Below are positions 50,121 to 59,986 of a DNA stretch of 64,000 nucleotides, one piece after another. Location: the NCBI GenBank assembly GCA_913031625.1, contig CAJWGB010000002.1, forward strand, positions 23,465 through 87,464. The letters are read 5' to 3'. Source of the DNA: an uncultured Planctomycetaceae bacterium. Its GTDB lineage: Bacteria > Planctomycetota > Planctomycetia > Planctomycetales > Planctomycetaceae. Position 1 is the first letter of the stretch. Each line of letters opens with the position of its first letter. The position numbers were made by a program, and so were the translations under genes. The notes beneath the pieces were generated by a model. It did not search any database. It worked only from the letters and a program-made list of their open reading frames with translations, and was not told where the DNA came from.

Positions 50121-52085
50121 TCAGAGTTTCCAGCTTTCTGCGTCAGTCGTTTTTAGCTGAGTACTCTTGCTCAGCAGGCGGTAAACCGAGTGAGTAAACT
50201 CATAGGCCGATTCAAGTTTCTCCAGATCCAGCGTATCCCCGGCCCCGGTTCGGCCTCCGGCTATCGTAAGCCTGCGCGGAGCGATCAGGCTCGCAAGTTG
50301 AGGAATGTCGCCGGCCAACGGAAGGATGTGTGGAATGATCGTGCCCAAACGCTGCTTTTCGAATGGCTTGTCGGACACAAACGATGTCAGTCCATTAACA
50401 AGAATCGTGTCTGTAATGCGAGAGTCAGTGATAGCGGCCAGCAGCGCAGGGATTGCCGCGGCACCAGATCCAATCACAGCAACTCGATCTGCTGGGTGTT
50501 TTTTCAGGACCGCGTCCAGCGCAAAGCTGATGTCATTCATCCACATGCCAGCTAATGGCCTGCCGATCCAGAAACTCCATTCGGCTGAGTTATGATCTGG
50601 CGCACGTCCGATTGAGTCCGGGTTCACCGCATTGCCTGCGGTTGCCGTCAGATCCAGTGTGACGATTCTCCAGCCCTCTTTCCGGAGTCTGGCTGTAGTC
50701 CTGCCGGTGGATGCCTTTACTCCGGCGTCAATGTCCAGGACAACGCAGACGCCTTTCGAGCCACTCTCGTCTGCTCGAGCATTCAGCGGGATCCTGTTGG
50801 TCGGGTTGCATGTGAAGTCGTCGCCATTCCATTCGACTGAGCCCGCTTTGGTGCGTGCATCCTGATTCAGAGCTTTCCTGAGACCATCAAGAATCAACTG
50901 CCGTTCGGCCATCCATTGGTTGCGATGATCCGGAGCATCAAGAGATGACAGGGTGTGCTTACCTTTTGCTGCGGCAAACTCAGGAAGTGTCATGAATTCG
51001 TCGGGGCGAGATTCGCCCGGGAAACATCGCAGTACTTCTGCCGGCTCAGTCTTGATTTCCGGTTCAGGAATTGGACTGCCATCTCCCTTTCCTTTCAGAT
51101 GGAGCGTCATCCAGCCGTACATGGCTTCACGCATCGGTTGGTGATAGTCGTGTTTCCAGTCGAACGTGGCGTGAGTAATGTTCTGCTGTTGGCTGTACAG
51201 TTCAAAGACGGCTCGCGCTTTGGCGATTGATTTGCGTGCTTCTCCGATCGAAAACTGAAACGCGTCTTTGGTGGCGTTAATTACCATCAGGCCGCGTGGC
51301 GCCACGAGCGAGAGGATGCCCCATTCTTCAGTGAACTTAATCGCGCCCGGCACGACCTCACACATACAGCAGGCAGCTCCGAGGTACGCTCTGTAGGTTC
51401 CGACAGAGCAAACGGGAACCACACACTTGAATCGTTCCTCGAAGGCTCCAGCGTACATGGTCTGGTTGCCGCCTCCACTGCACCCCGTGATGCCAAGCCG
51501 ATCAGGGTCTACTTCCGGACGGGACTGCAGGTAGTCAGCAGCGCGCATGTTTTCGTAAACCTGAATGCCTGAGAGAGGTTTGCCCACTGGAAGCAGGGTG
51601 GCGCCTGCCATTTCACCGTGATATTCCCCAAGCGCTTTCCCGAGTCCTCGTTCACCTGCTCCAAAGGCGTCCACCATCAGCACAAAGAATCCAAGTTTCG
51701 CGAGTCCAATGCAGCGGGCCTGGACGACAGGTTCGGACTTCGCAAGACGCCAGTGTCCGTGGACACATAACACGGCCGGAAGTTTTCCGGGCTTGTCAGG
51801 AACGTATGCGTTTGCAGTCATGCGGATACCAGGCATTGTCTGCAGTGTCAGACGCTCCACTCGATAGCCGTCCTGATGCATGGTGCCGTGAATGACCGGA
51901 TCCAGTGGGCATTTCTGATTCGGGAATCCGCCCCAGGCGTCGATTAGATTCTGGCGGAGTGTGGTGCGTTGTTGCTTCCATTCGTCCACAGATTCTGCGG
52001 GACGATCGTTGGTGCGAAGCCTGTCTGCTTCAGCACGCACATACGAGAGGAATGGGTGCTCACTTTGGCGCGAAGGTCTCTGCAT
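50121..52085 (-). CDS. Alpha/beta hydrolase (acetylxylan esterase/dienelactone hydrolase-like), two hydrolase-like halves
   Basis: PAVLCVHGHWRLAKSEPVVQARCIGLAKLGFFVLMVDAFGAGERG; GITGCSGGGNQTMY nucleophile elbow; 654 aa. Confidence 0.82.
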   Translation of the reverse strand: MQRPSRQSEHPFLSYVRAEADRLRTNDRPAESVDEWKQQRTTLRQNLIDAWGGFPNQKCPLDPVIHGTMHQDGYRVERLTLQTMPGIRMTANAYVPDKPGKLPAVLCVHGHWRLAKSEPVVQARCIGLAKLGFFVLMVDAFGAGERGLGKALGEYHGEMAGATLLPVGKPLSGIQVYENMRAADYLQSRPEVDPDRLGITGCSGGGNQTMYAGAFEERFKCVVPVCSVGTYRAYLGAACCMCEVVPGAIKFTEEWGILSLVAPRGLMVINATKDAFQFSIGEARKSIAKARAVFELYSQQQNITHATFDWKHDYHQPMREAMYGWMTLHLKGKGDGSPIPEPEIKTEPAEVLRCFPGESRPDEFMTLPEFAAAKGKHTLSSLDAPDHRNQWMAERQLILDGLRKALNQDARTKAGSVEWNGDDFTCNPTNRIPLNARADESGSKGVCVVLDIDAGVKASTGRTTARLRKEGWRIVTLDLTATAGNAVNPDSIGRAPDHNSAEWSFWIGRPLAGMWMNDISFALDAVLKKHPADRVAVIGSGAAAIPALLAAITDSRITDTILVNGLTSFVSDKPFEKQRLGTIIPHILPLAGDIPQLASLIAPRRLTIAGGRTGAGDTLDLEKLESAYEFTHSVYRLLSKSTQLKTTDAESWKL

Positions 52086-52169
52086 TGCGTCTCTCCTCTC
52101 TCTGAGCGTACGTGAGCGGTCACAATTTCACAACCAGCCCGGTGGCAGGATCACGAGGCAACAGTGCTG

Positions 52170-52198
52170 CGTCCGCCGTCTGGCGACGGCAGCTACAT
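52170..52198 (+). repeat. REP-like direct repeat, right copy
   Basis: cgtccGCCGTCtggcGACGGCagctacat; contains hairpin. Confidence 0.7.
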
Positions 52199-52282
52199 TT
52201 CCAGTGGCGGTGAGCAGAGAGGTTGCCGTGGACGGAATGGAAGGCCGTCGTAATCGGTTATGACTGGAGGGGGCGGGTGTTG

Positions 52283-53068
52283 TCAGGCTGCATCCGGCCA
52301 GAACAGCCGCAGTGCGTTGGCGGTGGTTGCTGCCGCCAGTTCCTCCGGTGTGACTCCGTGGACCTCGGCAAGGCATTCCGCCGTGTGCCTGACCCATGCC
52401 GGTTCATTTCGTTTGCCCCGCCGAGGATGTGGCGCAAGGTACGGTGCATCCGTTTCCACCAGCAGCCGATCCAGTGGCACAGTTTTGGCGACGGCGCGAA
52501 GTTCGTCGTTCTTGCGAAACGTAACCATGCCGGCAAACGAGATGTGCATCCCCATTTCTACACATGCAGCCGCCATTTCGGCATCGCCACAAAAGGAGTG
52601 CATGACGCCGTTCAGAGCCCCATCGCAGAAGTCCTCTTTCAACATTCGCAGGACGTCTGCCTCTGCCTCGCGGCAATGAACAATGAATGGACGGGAAATC
52701 TGACGCGAGTAGCTGAGGTGCAGCCGGAAGTACTCTTCCTGGGTCTCAATCGGTGCGAAGTCCCAGTATCGGTCGAGACCCGTTTCGCCAATTCCGACGA
52801 CGCGCGGGTGAGCAGCCAGTTTCTGAATCTGTTCCCAGTCGCTGGCGGTCGCCTCATGCGCGTAGTTGGGCTGAATTCCGACGACGGCCCACACGTTTTC
52901 GAAACGCTCGGCAAGAGCCACGGCCGCCTTACTGGTGGCCAGCGTGATTCCGATCGTCAACATGCGTTGGATATTGTCGGATTGGGCCCGACGGATGATT
53001 TCTTCCAGATCCTGCTCAAAAGCCTCTGCATCCAGATGGCAGTGTGTGTCGATAAGGGGAGCGTTCAT
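52283..53068 (-). CDS. tatD: TatD-family metal-dependent hydrolase
   Basis: MNAPLIDTHCHLDAEAFEQDLEE; VVGIGETGLDRYWDFAPIETQEEYFRLHL; LVETDAPYLAPHPRRGKRNEP. Confidence 0.93.
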   Translation of the reverse strand: MNAPLIDTHCHLDAEAFEQDLEEIIRRAQSDNIQRMLTIGITLATSKAAVALAERFENVWAVVGIQPNYAHEATASDWEQIQKLAAHPRVVGIGETGLDRYWDFAPIETQEEYFRLHLSYSRQISRPFIVHCREAEADVLRMLKEDFCDGALNGVMHSFCGDAEMAAACVEMGMHISFAGMVTFRKNDELRAVAKTVPLDRLLVETDAPYLAPHPRRGKRNEPAWVRHTAECLAEVHGVTPEELAAATTANALRLFWPDAA

Positions 53069-53332
53069 GGCGGGCATCATAGGATATGCTGGTCGAGTTG
53101 TGTCTGGGACATCTGGCAGGGCTGGATGGTTCCCCGGGCCAGGAAGAAGTGTACATGAGTTCATTATTCTGGCTAACGCCAATTGACTTTGAGTTCTTGC
53201 ACGGTATACATATTCGTTTGAGTCTGGAGCCTCTTATCCTGAGAACCCCTCCAGATGCCCTCCCCCAAATCTCACCTTTCCTCCCTCCTCGTTCCGGCAA
53301 CACACACCGAAACACATTAAACCGTAACGGAG

Positions 53333-54637
53333 TTGATTATGCCCCGTGGAAATTCTCGTCGTGACTTTATGCATGTGGGGTTCTGTGGCGGAGTCGGCCT
53401 GACTCTTGCTCAGTACCTGCAGATGAAGAGCGCTCAGGCGGATCTGAAGCATTACGAAAGTGTTGAGGGGACAGCTAAGTCTGTCATCTTCATCTACCTT
53501 CCCGGTGGATGTGCTCACCAGGAAACGTTCGACCCGAAACCATACGCGCCGATCGAGTATCGTGGGCCGATGAAGCACATCCAGACGAACGTGGGTGGTA
53601 CGTTCATCAACGAGATGTGGAAGAATACAGCTCAGGTTGTCGACAAGATCGCAATCTGCCGCTCAATGACTCACGGTGAGGCGGCTCACGAGCGTGGTAC
53701 TCACAACATGTTCACGGGATATCGTCCGAGCCCGGCTCTGAAGTTTCCGAGCATGGGATCTGTTGTCACCCATGAGTTTGGTCCGCGCAACAACATTCCA
53801 CAGTACGTCTGTATTCCGAACCAGCCGAATGAGTTCGCCGGCACGGGATACCTGAGCTCGTCGTTTGCACCGTTCAGTCTCGGTTCTGACCCTGCCAGCG
53901 GCAGCTTCACCGTTCGTGACCTGAAGCTTCCAGGTGGAGTGGATGACAAGCGGTTTACTCGCCGCCGCAACGTTCTGGAAGCAGTGAACGAGCACTTCGT
54001 TAATAAGGAAAAGGCAGACTCTCTGGATGCTGTTGACACCTTCTACCAGCGTGCTTACGGCATGGTTGGTTCTCAGGCTGCTCGTGATGCGTTCGACCTG
54101 AATAAAGAACCTGCCAAGCTGCGTGATGAGTACGGCCGCAACACAGCGGGTGCTCGTATGCTGATGGCTCGACGTCTGGTTGAAGCGGGTGCTCGGTTTG
54201 TCACACTCACCTATGGTGGCTGGGACATGCACAATAACATTGACGGCAGCATGAAGAGTCAGGCTCCTGCACTGGACCAGGCTTATGCTCGCCTGATTCG
54301 TGACCTCGAAGAACGCGGTCGCCTGAAGGACACACTCGTCTGCATCGCCAGTGAGTTCGGCCGTACGCCGAAGATCAATGGCAATGCTGGTCGAGACCAC
54401 TGGCCGAAGGTGTTCAGCGTTGTGCTGGCTGGTGGCGGTATCAAGGGCGGTCAGGTTTACGGTACCTCAGACGCGACTGCCAGTGAGCCGGAAGACAAGC
54501 CACTGACTGTCGTTGACTGGGCAACCACCATCTACCACTGCCTCGGCATTACGGCTGACAAGGAACTGATGGCTCCTGGTGACCGACCAATTGAAATTGT
54601 TGACGGTGGCAAGGTTCGCAAAGAACTGATTGCTTAG
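53333..54637 (+). CDS. DUF1501-family protein with Tat-type signal
   Basis: SRRDFMHVGFCGGVGLTLAQ; KSVIFIYLPGGCAHQETFDPKPYAP; VCIASEFGRTPKINGNAGRDHWPKVFSVVLAGGGIKGGQVYG. Confidence 0.93.
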   Translation: MIMPRGNSRRDFMHVGFCGGVGLTLAQYLQMKSAQADLKHYESVEGTAKSVIFIYLPGGCAHQETFDPKPYAPIEYRGPMKHIQTNVGGTFINEMWKNTAQVVDKIAICRSMTHGEAAHERGTHNMFTGYRPSPALKFPSMGSVVTHEFGPRNNIPQYVCIPNQPNEFAGTGYLSSSFAPFSLGSDPASGSFTVRDLKLPGGVDDKRFTRRRNVLEAVNEHFVNKEKADSLDAVDTFYQRAYGMVGSQAARDAFDLNKEPAKLRDEYGRNTAGARMLMARRLVEAGARFVTLTYGGWDMHNNIDGSMKSQAPALDQAYARLIRDLEERGRLKDTLVCIASEFGRTPKINGNAGRDHWPKVFSVVLAGGGIKGGQVYGTSDATASEPEDKPLTVVDWATTIYHCLGITADKELMAPGDRPIEIVDGGKVRKELIA

Positions 54638-54657
54638 TCACCTTCACAGCAGAAACG

Positions 54658-54687
54658 AACGCTGCGCTTCCATAGAAGCGCAGCGTT
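54658..54687 (+). terminator. Strong hairpin (13-bp perfect stem) downstream of DUF1501 gene
   Basis: AACGCTGCGCTTC-CATA-GAAGCGCAGCGTT followed by ATTTC; weak U tract. Confidence 0.7.
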
Positions 54688-54874
54688 ATTTCACATACAG
54701 GCCGACGGCCTCCAACCTGAATCCTGCCTGCCTCCCCGACAAAACATCCCACCTTAGTCACACCACCCGTGTGTTGCATATCCCTGAATTGATGAATTGT
54801 GTTTCATTCTGTTCAGGTCCACATACAATTTCGAAATCAAATTCGGCATTCCTTTTCCATAGGGGGGAACTGTA

Positions 54875-57328
54875 ATGCGAAGTCGCATTCTGTTCGCACT
54901 GCTTCTTGTGACGGCCTGCGTAAGTGCTCAGGCTGCTGATCCGGCTTTGAGTCTCATTATGCCGCGTGGTATTCAGCGTGGCGCCGAGCATGTCCTGACC
55001 TTCTCGGGAGCTCGGCTGAGTGACGCCGAAGAGATTCTCTTCTACGAGCCCGGCTTCGAGGTCATTAAGATTGAACCGGATCCCAAGAACGCCAACATCG
55101 TTCGTGCCACCGTGAAAGTGGCAGCTGACTGTGAGCTCGGCGAAAAGACGGCTCAGGTCCGAACGAAGTCCGGGATTTCTGACTACCGAACGTTCTTCGT
55201 TGGCGCTTTGCCAGCTGTGCCGGAGAAGGAACCAAACACAGAATTCACCACTCCACAGCCGATTGAGCAGAATGTCACCGTTGAAGGTGTCGTTCAGAAT
55301 GAGGACGTCGACTACTACGTTGTGGAAGCAAAGAAGGGACAGCGACTGGCCGCTGAAGTCGAAGGCATGCGATTCGGTCAGACGCTCTTTGACCCCTACA
55401 TCGCGATCCTCGACTCTCGTCGTTTCGAACTTGCCGCTGCAGATGACTCACCACTGGTGAAACAGGATGCAGTCGTTTCGGTCATGATCCCGGAAGACGG
55501 TAAGTACTACATTGAAGTCCGTGAAAGTGGCTACGGCGGAAACGGGAACTGCCGATACCGACTGCACGTTGGTCAGTTTCCCCGACCAACCGCCGTGTAC
55601 CCGGCAGGTGGCAAAGCGGGTGAAGAGGTTGAATTCACCTTCATTGGTGATGCCGGTGGCCCTATCAAAAAGAAGATCACTCTGCCTGCAGACGGCCGCA
55701 CTGAGATGATGGTTTTTGCGGAGGATGCCAACGGGATCAGCCCATCTGGTCACACCATTCGCATTGCTCAGGACGGAAACGCGTTTGAGCAGGAGCCCAA
55801 CAACTCACTGGCAGAAGCCACTCCTGCTGCGTTCCCGGCTGCCTTTAATGGTGTGCTGGAAAAGGCGGGTGACCATGACTACATCAAGTTCACCGCCAAA
55901 AAGGGCCAGACATACGAAGTTGAGTGCTACGGCCGTCGAATTCGCACGGGTGTTGATCCGGTCATGCATCTGTTTCAGGTGAGCACCGGCAAATCGCTGG
56001 CTGGCAACGATGACTCTCGAAGTCTTGACAGTTACTTCCGTTTCACATGTCCGGCGGATGGCGAATACGCCATTCGAGTCATGGATCACCTTCAGCGAGG
56101 TGGCGAAGACTTTGTTTATCGTGTCGAGTTCCAGCCAGTTGTTCCAAAGCTGACCCTGGGGATTCCTCGTGTGGCTCGCTACTCACAGAGTCGCCAGCGG
56201 ATTTATGTTCCAAAAGGCAACCGATTCGGGACCATCATTTCTGCGAGCCGTGTGAACTTTGGTGGTGAGCTTGTTCTGGAAGACATGGAACTGCCTCCCG
56301 GCATTAAGATCATCGCCCAGCCAATGCCCTCTAACCTCAACACGATGCCCGTCATCTTCGAGGCAACGGCAGACGCTGAACTGAGTGGTGGACTGTTTGA
56401 CTTTAAAGCCAAACTCAACGATCCAGCCAAGAGCATCAGCGGTAAGTTCCAGAACCGAGCTGACTTTGTGATCAGCAGTCCTGGTCAGTCACTGTATTCA
56501 TGGAAGGACGTTCAGAAACTTCCGATTGCCGTGATTGACGAGCTGCCGTTTTCCATCGAAATTCAGCAGCCAAAAGTGCCAATCGTTCGCAACGGAAGTA
56601 TGCAGCTGAAGATTGTGGCGAAGAAGAAAGAAGGCTGGGATGAACAGATCAATGTTCAGTTCCCATTCCGACCACCAGGTATTGGTGCGACGAGCTCCAT
56701 CAATATTCCAAAGGGTAAGACGGAAGCTTTCTATCCGCTGAGCGCCAATGGCAGCGCCGCAATCGGCACGTGGCCGGTGTATGCGATTGGGTCATCTAAC
56801 GTCGGTGGTGCAGCATGGGCAGCCACTCAGATGGCTTCTCTTGAGATTGCAGAGCCATACGTCGGCATCGCCATGCAGCGAGCCAGTGTGGAACTGGGTC
56901 AGGAGACCGAAATCGTTGCTGAGATCTCAGTCCTCAAAGATCTGGCTGCTCCGGCGAAAGTTGAGTTGCTGGGTCTGCCTCATAAGGTCACGACTGAGCC
57001 AATGGAGATCACGAAGGACACAAAGGAACTGGTCTTCAAGATTAAGACGGCCACCGACAGTCCTGCCGGAAACCACAAGAACATCTTCTGCCGCGTGATC
57101 GTGACAGAGAACGCAGAACAAATTACTCACTCACGTGTGGGCGCCACCGAACTTCGAGTCGACAAGCCGCTGCCAAAACCGGTTGCTGCTCCGCCACCGA
57201 AGAAAGAAGAGCCCAAAGTTGTGAAGAAGGAAGAGCCTAAGCCGCCAGTTGTCAAACGACTCACACGGCTGCAGAAGCTCCGACTTGAAGCGAAGAAACA
57301 GGCCGCTGGCGAAGCCGGCGAAGAGTAA
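54875..57328 (+). CDS. Secreted PPC-repeat (bacterial pre-peptidase C-terminal domain) protein
   Basis: Signal peptide MRSRILFALLLVTACVSAQA; repeated EPNTEF..PQPIEQNVTVEGVVQNEDVDYYVVEAKKGQRL and EPNNSLAEATPAAFPAAFNGVLEKAGDHDYIKFTAKKGQTY. Confidence 0.85.
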   Translation: MRSRILFALLLVTACVSAQAADPALSLIMPRGIQRGAEHVLTFSGARLSDAEEILFYEPGFEVIKIEPDPKNANIVRATVKVAADCELGEKTAQVRTKSGISDYRTFFVGALPAVPEKEPNTEFTTPQPIEQNVTVEGVVQNEDVDYYVVEAKKGQRLAAEVEGMRFGQTLFDPYIAILDSRRFELAAADDSPLVKQDAVVSVMIPEDGKYYIEVRESGYGGNGNCRYRLHVGQFPRPTAVYPAGGKAGEEVEFTFIGDAGGPIKKKITLPADGRTEMMVFAEDANGISPSGHTIRIAQDGNAFEQEPNNSLAEATPAAFPAAFNGVLEKAGDHDYIKFTAKKGQTYEVECYGRRIRTGVDPVMHLFQVSTGKSLAGNDDSRSLDSYFRFTCPADGEYAIRVMDHLQRGGEDFVYRVEFQPVVPKLTLGIPRVARYSQSRQRIYVPKGNRFGTIISASRVNFGGELVLEDMELPPGIKIIAQPMPSNLNTMPVIFEATADAELSGGLFDFKAKLNDPAKSISGKFQNRADFVISSPGQSLYSWKDVQKLPIAVIDELPFSIEIQQPKVPIVRNGSMQLKIVAKKKEGWDEQINVQFPFRPPGIGATSSINIPKGKTEAFYPLSANGSAAIGTWPVYAIGSSNVGGAAWAATQMASLEIAEPYVGIAMQRASVELGQETEIVAEISVLKDLAAPAKVELLGLPHKVTTEPMEITKDTKELVFKIKTATDSPAGNHKNIFCRVIVTENAEQITHSRVGATELRVDKPLPKPVAAPPPKKEEPKVVKKEEPKPPVVKRLTRLQKLRLEAKKQAAGEAGEE

Positions 57329-57370
57329 CGCGTCTTATCTGAAAACATTCGTTCACTGACCGGGAGCCGG

Positions 57371-59842
57371 ATGGCTCACAACTTACCGGGAATCATGACT
57401 ATGAAGTCTCTACGAATTGCAGCCGCACTGACCCTCGCTGTCAGCGCCACGGGAATTGGACGTGCTCAGGAAGCACCTCAACCGGTCTCCATTAACGTCG
57501 AACCTGCCGACGTCAGCCTGACCAACGTACGGGATCGACAATCAGTCCTCGTTCAGGCAGTGATGCCAAACGGCCTGACCTTCGATGTGACCGAAAAGGC
57601 CACATGGAAGATTGAGAATCCCGCGTTTGTGAAGCAGGATGGGAATACGTTCCTGCCTGTAGCAGACGGAACAACAAAGGTCACGGTGACCTATGGTCCT
57701 CATACCGTGGAAGTTCCGGTTGCCGTCACGGGTGCGACGACTGATCTGCCGATCAGTTTTCAGCTGGATGTGATGCCGGTCTTCATGAAGTCCAGCTGTA
57801 ACAACGGCAGCTGCCATGGGGCTGCTCGCGGTAAGGATGGATTCCGCCTGTCTCTGTTTGGCTTTGACCCCCAGGGTGATCACTATCGTCTGACACGAGA
57901 AATCCCGGGTCGACGCATCAATCTTGCACTGCCTGAGGAAAGTCTGCTGGTTGAGAAGTCAGCCGGTCTTGTTCCACACACCGGTGGAAAGCGAATGGCA
58001 GTTGGTGATGAGCAGTACAACACACTCGTCCGCTGGTTGAAGTCGGGAGCACCCAATGACCCGAAACCAGCCGAGGTTCCCAAAGTCCTGTCTGTTGAGC
58101 TCTACCCCAAAACCGCTGTGATGGACGGCGAAGGGGAAATGCAGAAACTGACCGTACGAGCGAAGTACTCAGACGGAACAGACCGCGATGTCACCTCACT
58201 GGCCTACTTCAGCAGCAACAACGAAACCGCTGCTGAGATCACTCAGAAAGGTGTCGTGACGGCTCACGAGCGTGGTGAAGCATTCATTATGGCTCGCTTC
58301 GAAACCCACACAGTGGGCTCACACTTTATCGTGCTGCCCAAGGGGCTGAATTACAAAGATCCAGAGACTCCGGAATTCAACTACGTTGACACTCTGGTCC
58401 ACAACAAGCTGCGGAAGCTGCGAATCTCACCTTCAGAGATCTGCACCGACGAGCAATTCCTTCGTCGCGTCTTCATCGACATCACCGGCACCATGCCGAC
58501 CGCCGAAGAGCACGCCAAGTTTCTCGCTGACACAGATCCAAAGAAGCGTGAAAAGGTCGTTGATCAGCTGCTGCAGCGAAAAGAGTTCGTGGACATGTGG
58601 GTGATGAAGTGGGCCGAGCTGCTGCAGGTTCGCACGATCAATAATCGTGTGGCTCGCAAGCCGATGCTTCGCTACTTCAACTGGCTGCGTGACAAGATCG
58701 CCACCAACACACCAACCGACGTGATGGTGAAGGAATTGCTGGCCTCCAAGGGAGGGACGTTCAGCAGTCCGGCCACCAACTACTATCAGACGGAAACCGC
58801 CACACTGAAGGTTTCGGAAAACGTCGCACAGGTGTTCATGGGCATGCGAATCCAGTGTGCTCAGTGTCACAACCATCCATTCGACCGATGGACGATGGAT
58901 GACTACTACAGCTTTGCCGCCTTCTTCTCACAGATCGGTCGCAAGCGTGCGGAAGACCCTCGTGAACAGATCATTTTCAATAGTGGTGGCGGCGAAGTAC
59001 GACACCTCGTCGGCAACCGTGTGATGGCTCCCAAGTTTCTCGGCGGTGAAGTGCCTGATCTGAAGGGCCGTGACCGTCGTGAGGTCATGGCGGAATGGCT
59101 CGCGTCTCCACAGAACCCATATTTCGCCACGAATCTTGCGAACATTGTCTGGGCGCACTTCTTCGGTCGCGGAATCATCCATCCGGTTGATGACGTGCGT
59201 GTCAGTAACCCACCAGTGAATGCGGAATTGCTCACTGAACTTGGCAAGCGATTCACGGAATACAATTATGACTTCCGACGTCTCGTTCGTGATATCTGCA
59301 CTTCTCGAACCTATCAGCTTTCCACGCAGACCAACCCGTCAAATGCGACCGACCACAGTAACTTCGCTCATGCAGAGCTGCGACGCCTGCGTGCGGAAGT
59401 GATGCTGGACTGCATCACCAACGTGACGTCGACCACGGACAAGTTCCCTGGCCTTCCGGTTGGTGCTCGAGCCGTCCAGATTGCGGATGGGAACACATCG
59501 ACTTACTTCCTGACTACCTTTGGACGAGCCAAACGGGAAACAGTTTGCTCGTGCGAAGTGAAAATGGAACCAAACCTGTCTCAGGCTCTGCACCTGATGA
59601 ACGGTACTACGGTCAACACCAAATTGCGTTCTGGTGGCCTGATTCCGGCCATGCTGGCTGAGAAGCAGACACCTGAACAGATTATCGGTGAACTTTATCT
59701 GCGATGCTTCTGTCGTAAGCCGACGGAAGCGGAACTCAAAAAGCTCACTGCGATTGCGACAGAAGAAGAGAACCCTCAGGCCGCGCTGGAAGACATTTTC
59801 TGGTCGCTGCTGAATTCACGAGAGTTCCTCTTCAACCATTAA
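57371..59842 (+). CDS. DUF1549/DUF1553 secreted protein with Ig-like (BIG2-type) domains and heme-like Cys motifs
   Basis: KSSCNNGSCHGAARGKDGFRLSLFGFDP; RIQCAQCHNHPFDRWTMDDYYSFAAFF; FLRRVFIDITGTMPTAEE. Confidence 0.92.
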   Translation: MAHNLPGIMTMKSLRIAAALTLAVSATGIGRAQEAPQPVSINVEPADVSLTNVRDRQSVLVQAVMPNGLTFDVTEKATWKIENPAFVKQDGNTFLPVADGTTKVTVTYGPHTVEVPVAVTGATTDLPISFQLDVMPVFMKSSCNNGSCHGAARGKDGFRLSLFGFDPQGDHYRLTREIPGRRINLALPEESLLVEKSAGLVPHTGGKRMAVGDEQYNTLVRWLKSGAPNDPKPAEVPKVLSVELYPKTAVMDGEGEMQKLTVRAKYSDGTDRDVTSLAYFSSNNETAAEITQKGVVTAHERGEAFIMARFETHTVGSHFIVLPKGLNYKDPETPEFNYVDTLVHNKLRKLRISPSEICTDEQFLRRVFIDITGTMPTAEEHAKFLADTDPKKREKVVDQLLQRKEFVDMWVMKWAELLQVRTINNRVARKPMLRYFNWLRDKIATNTPTDVMVKELLASKGGTFSSPATNYYQTETATLKVSENVAQVFMGMRIQCAQCHNHPFDRWTMDDYYSFAAFFSQIGRKRAEDPREQIIFNSGGGEVRHLVGNRVMAPKFLGGEVPDLKGRDRREVMAEWLASPQNPYFATNLANIVWAHFFGRGIIHPVDDVRVSNPPVNAELLTELGKRFTEYNYDFRRLVRDICTSRTYQLSTQTNPSNATDHSNFAHAELRRLRAEVMLDCITNVTSTTDKFPGLPVGARAVQIADGNTSTYFLTTFGRAKRETVCSCEVKMEPNLSQALHLMNGTTVNTKLRSGGLIPAMLAEKQTPEQIIGELYLRCFCRKPTEAELKKLTAIATEEENPQAALEDIFWSLLNSREFLFNH

Positions 59843-59846
59843 CCCG

Positions 59847-59862
59847 TTCCGCATGTGCGGAA
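59847..59862. other. 16-bp perfect palindrome TTCCGCATGTGCGGAA immediately after stop codon
   Basis: Read directly; 5 bp after the stop at 59842. Confidence 0.55.
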
Positions 59863-59986
59863 TAAATCGATCAGGCAGACAGCGCCATTCAATGTGAAAT
59901 TGAGTGGCAAAGTCTGCCGATTTCGAAAACAGGTCAATACAAATAAACCCTGCCGTCTGTGCCGTTTCGACTCACCGGAGACGAAC

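Noticed and set aside
52223-53158. 311-aa plus-strand ORF antisense to tatD
   Set aside because: Mirror of the TatD coding strand; no domain or start context.
53663-54400. 245-aa minus-strand ORF antisense to DUF1501 gene
   Set aside because: Shadow ORF; conserved family lies on the plus strand.
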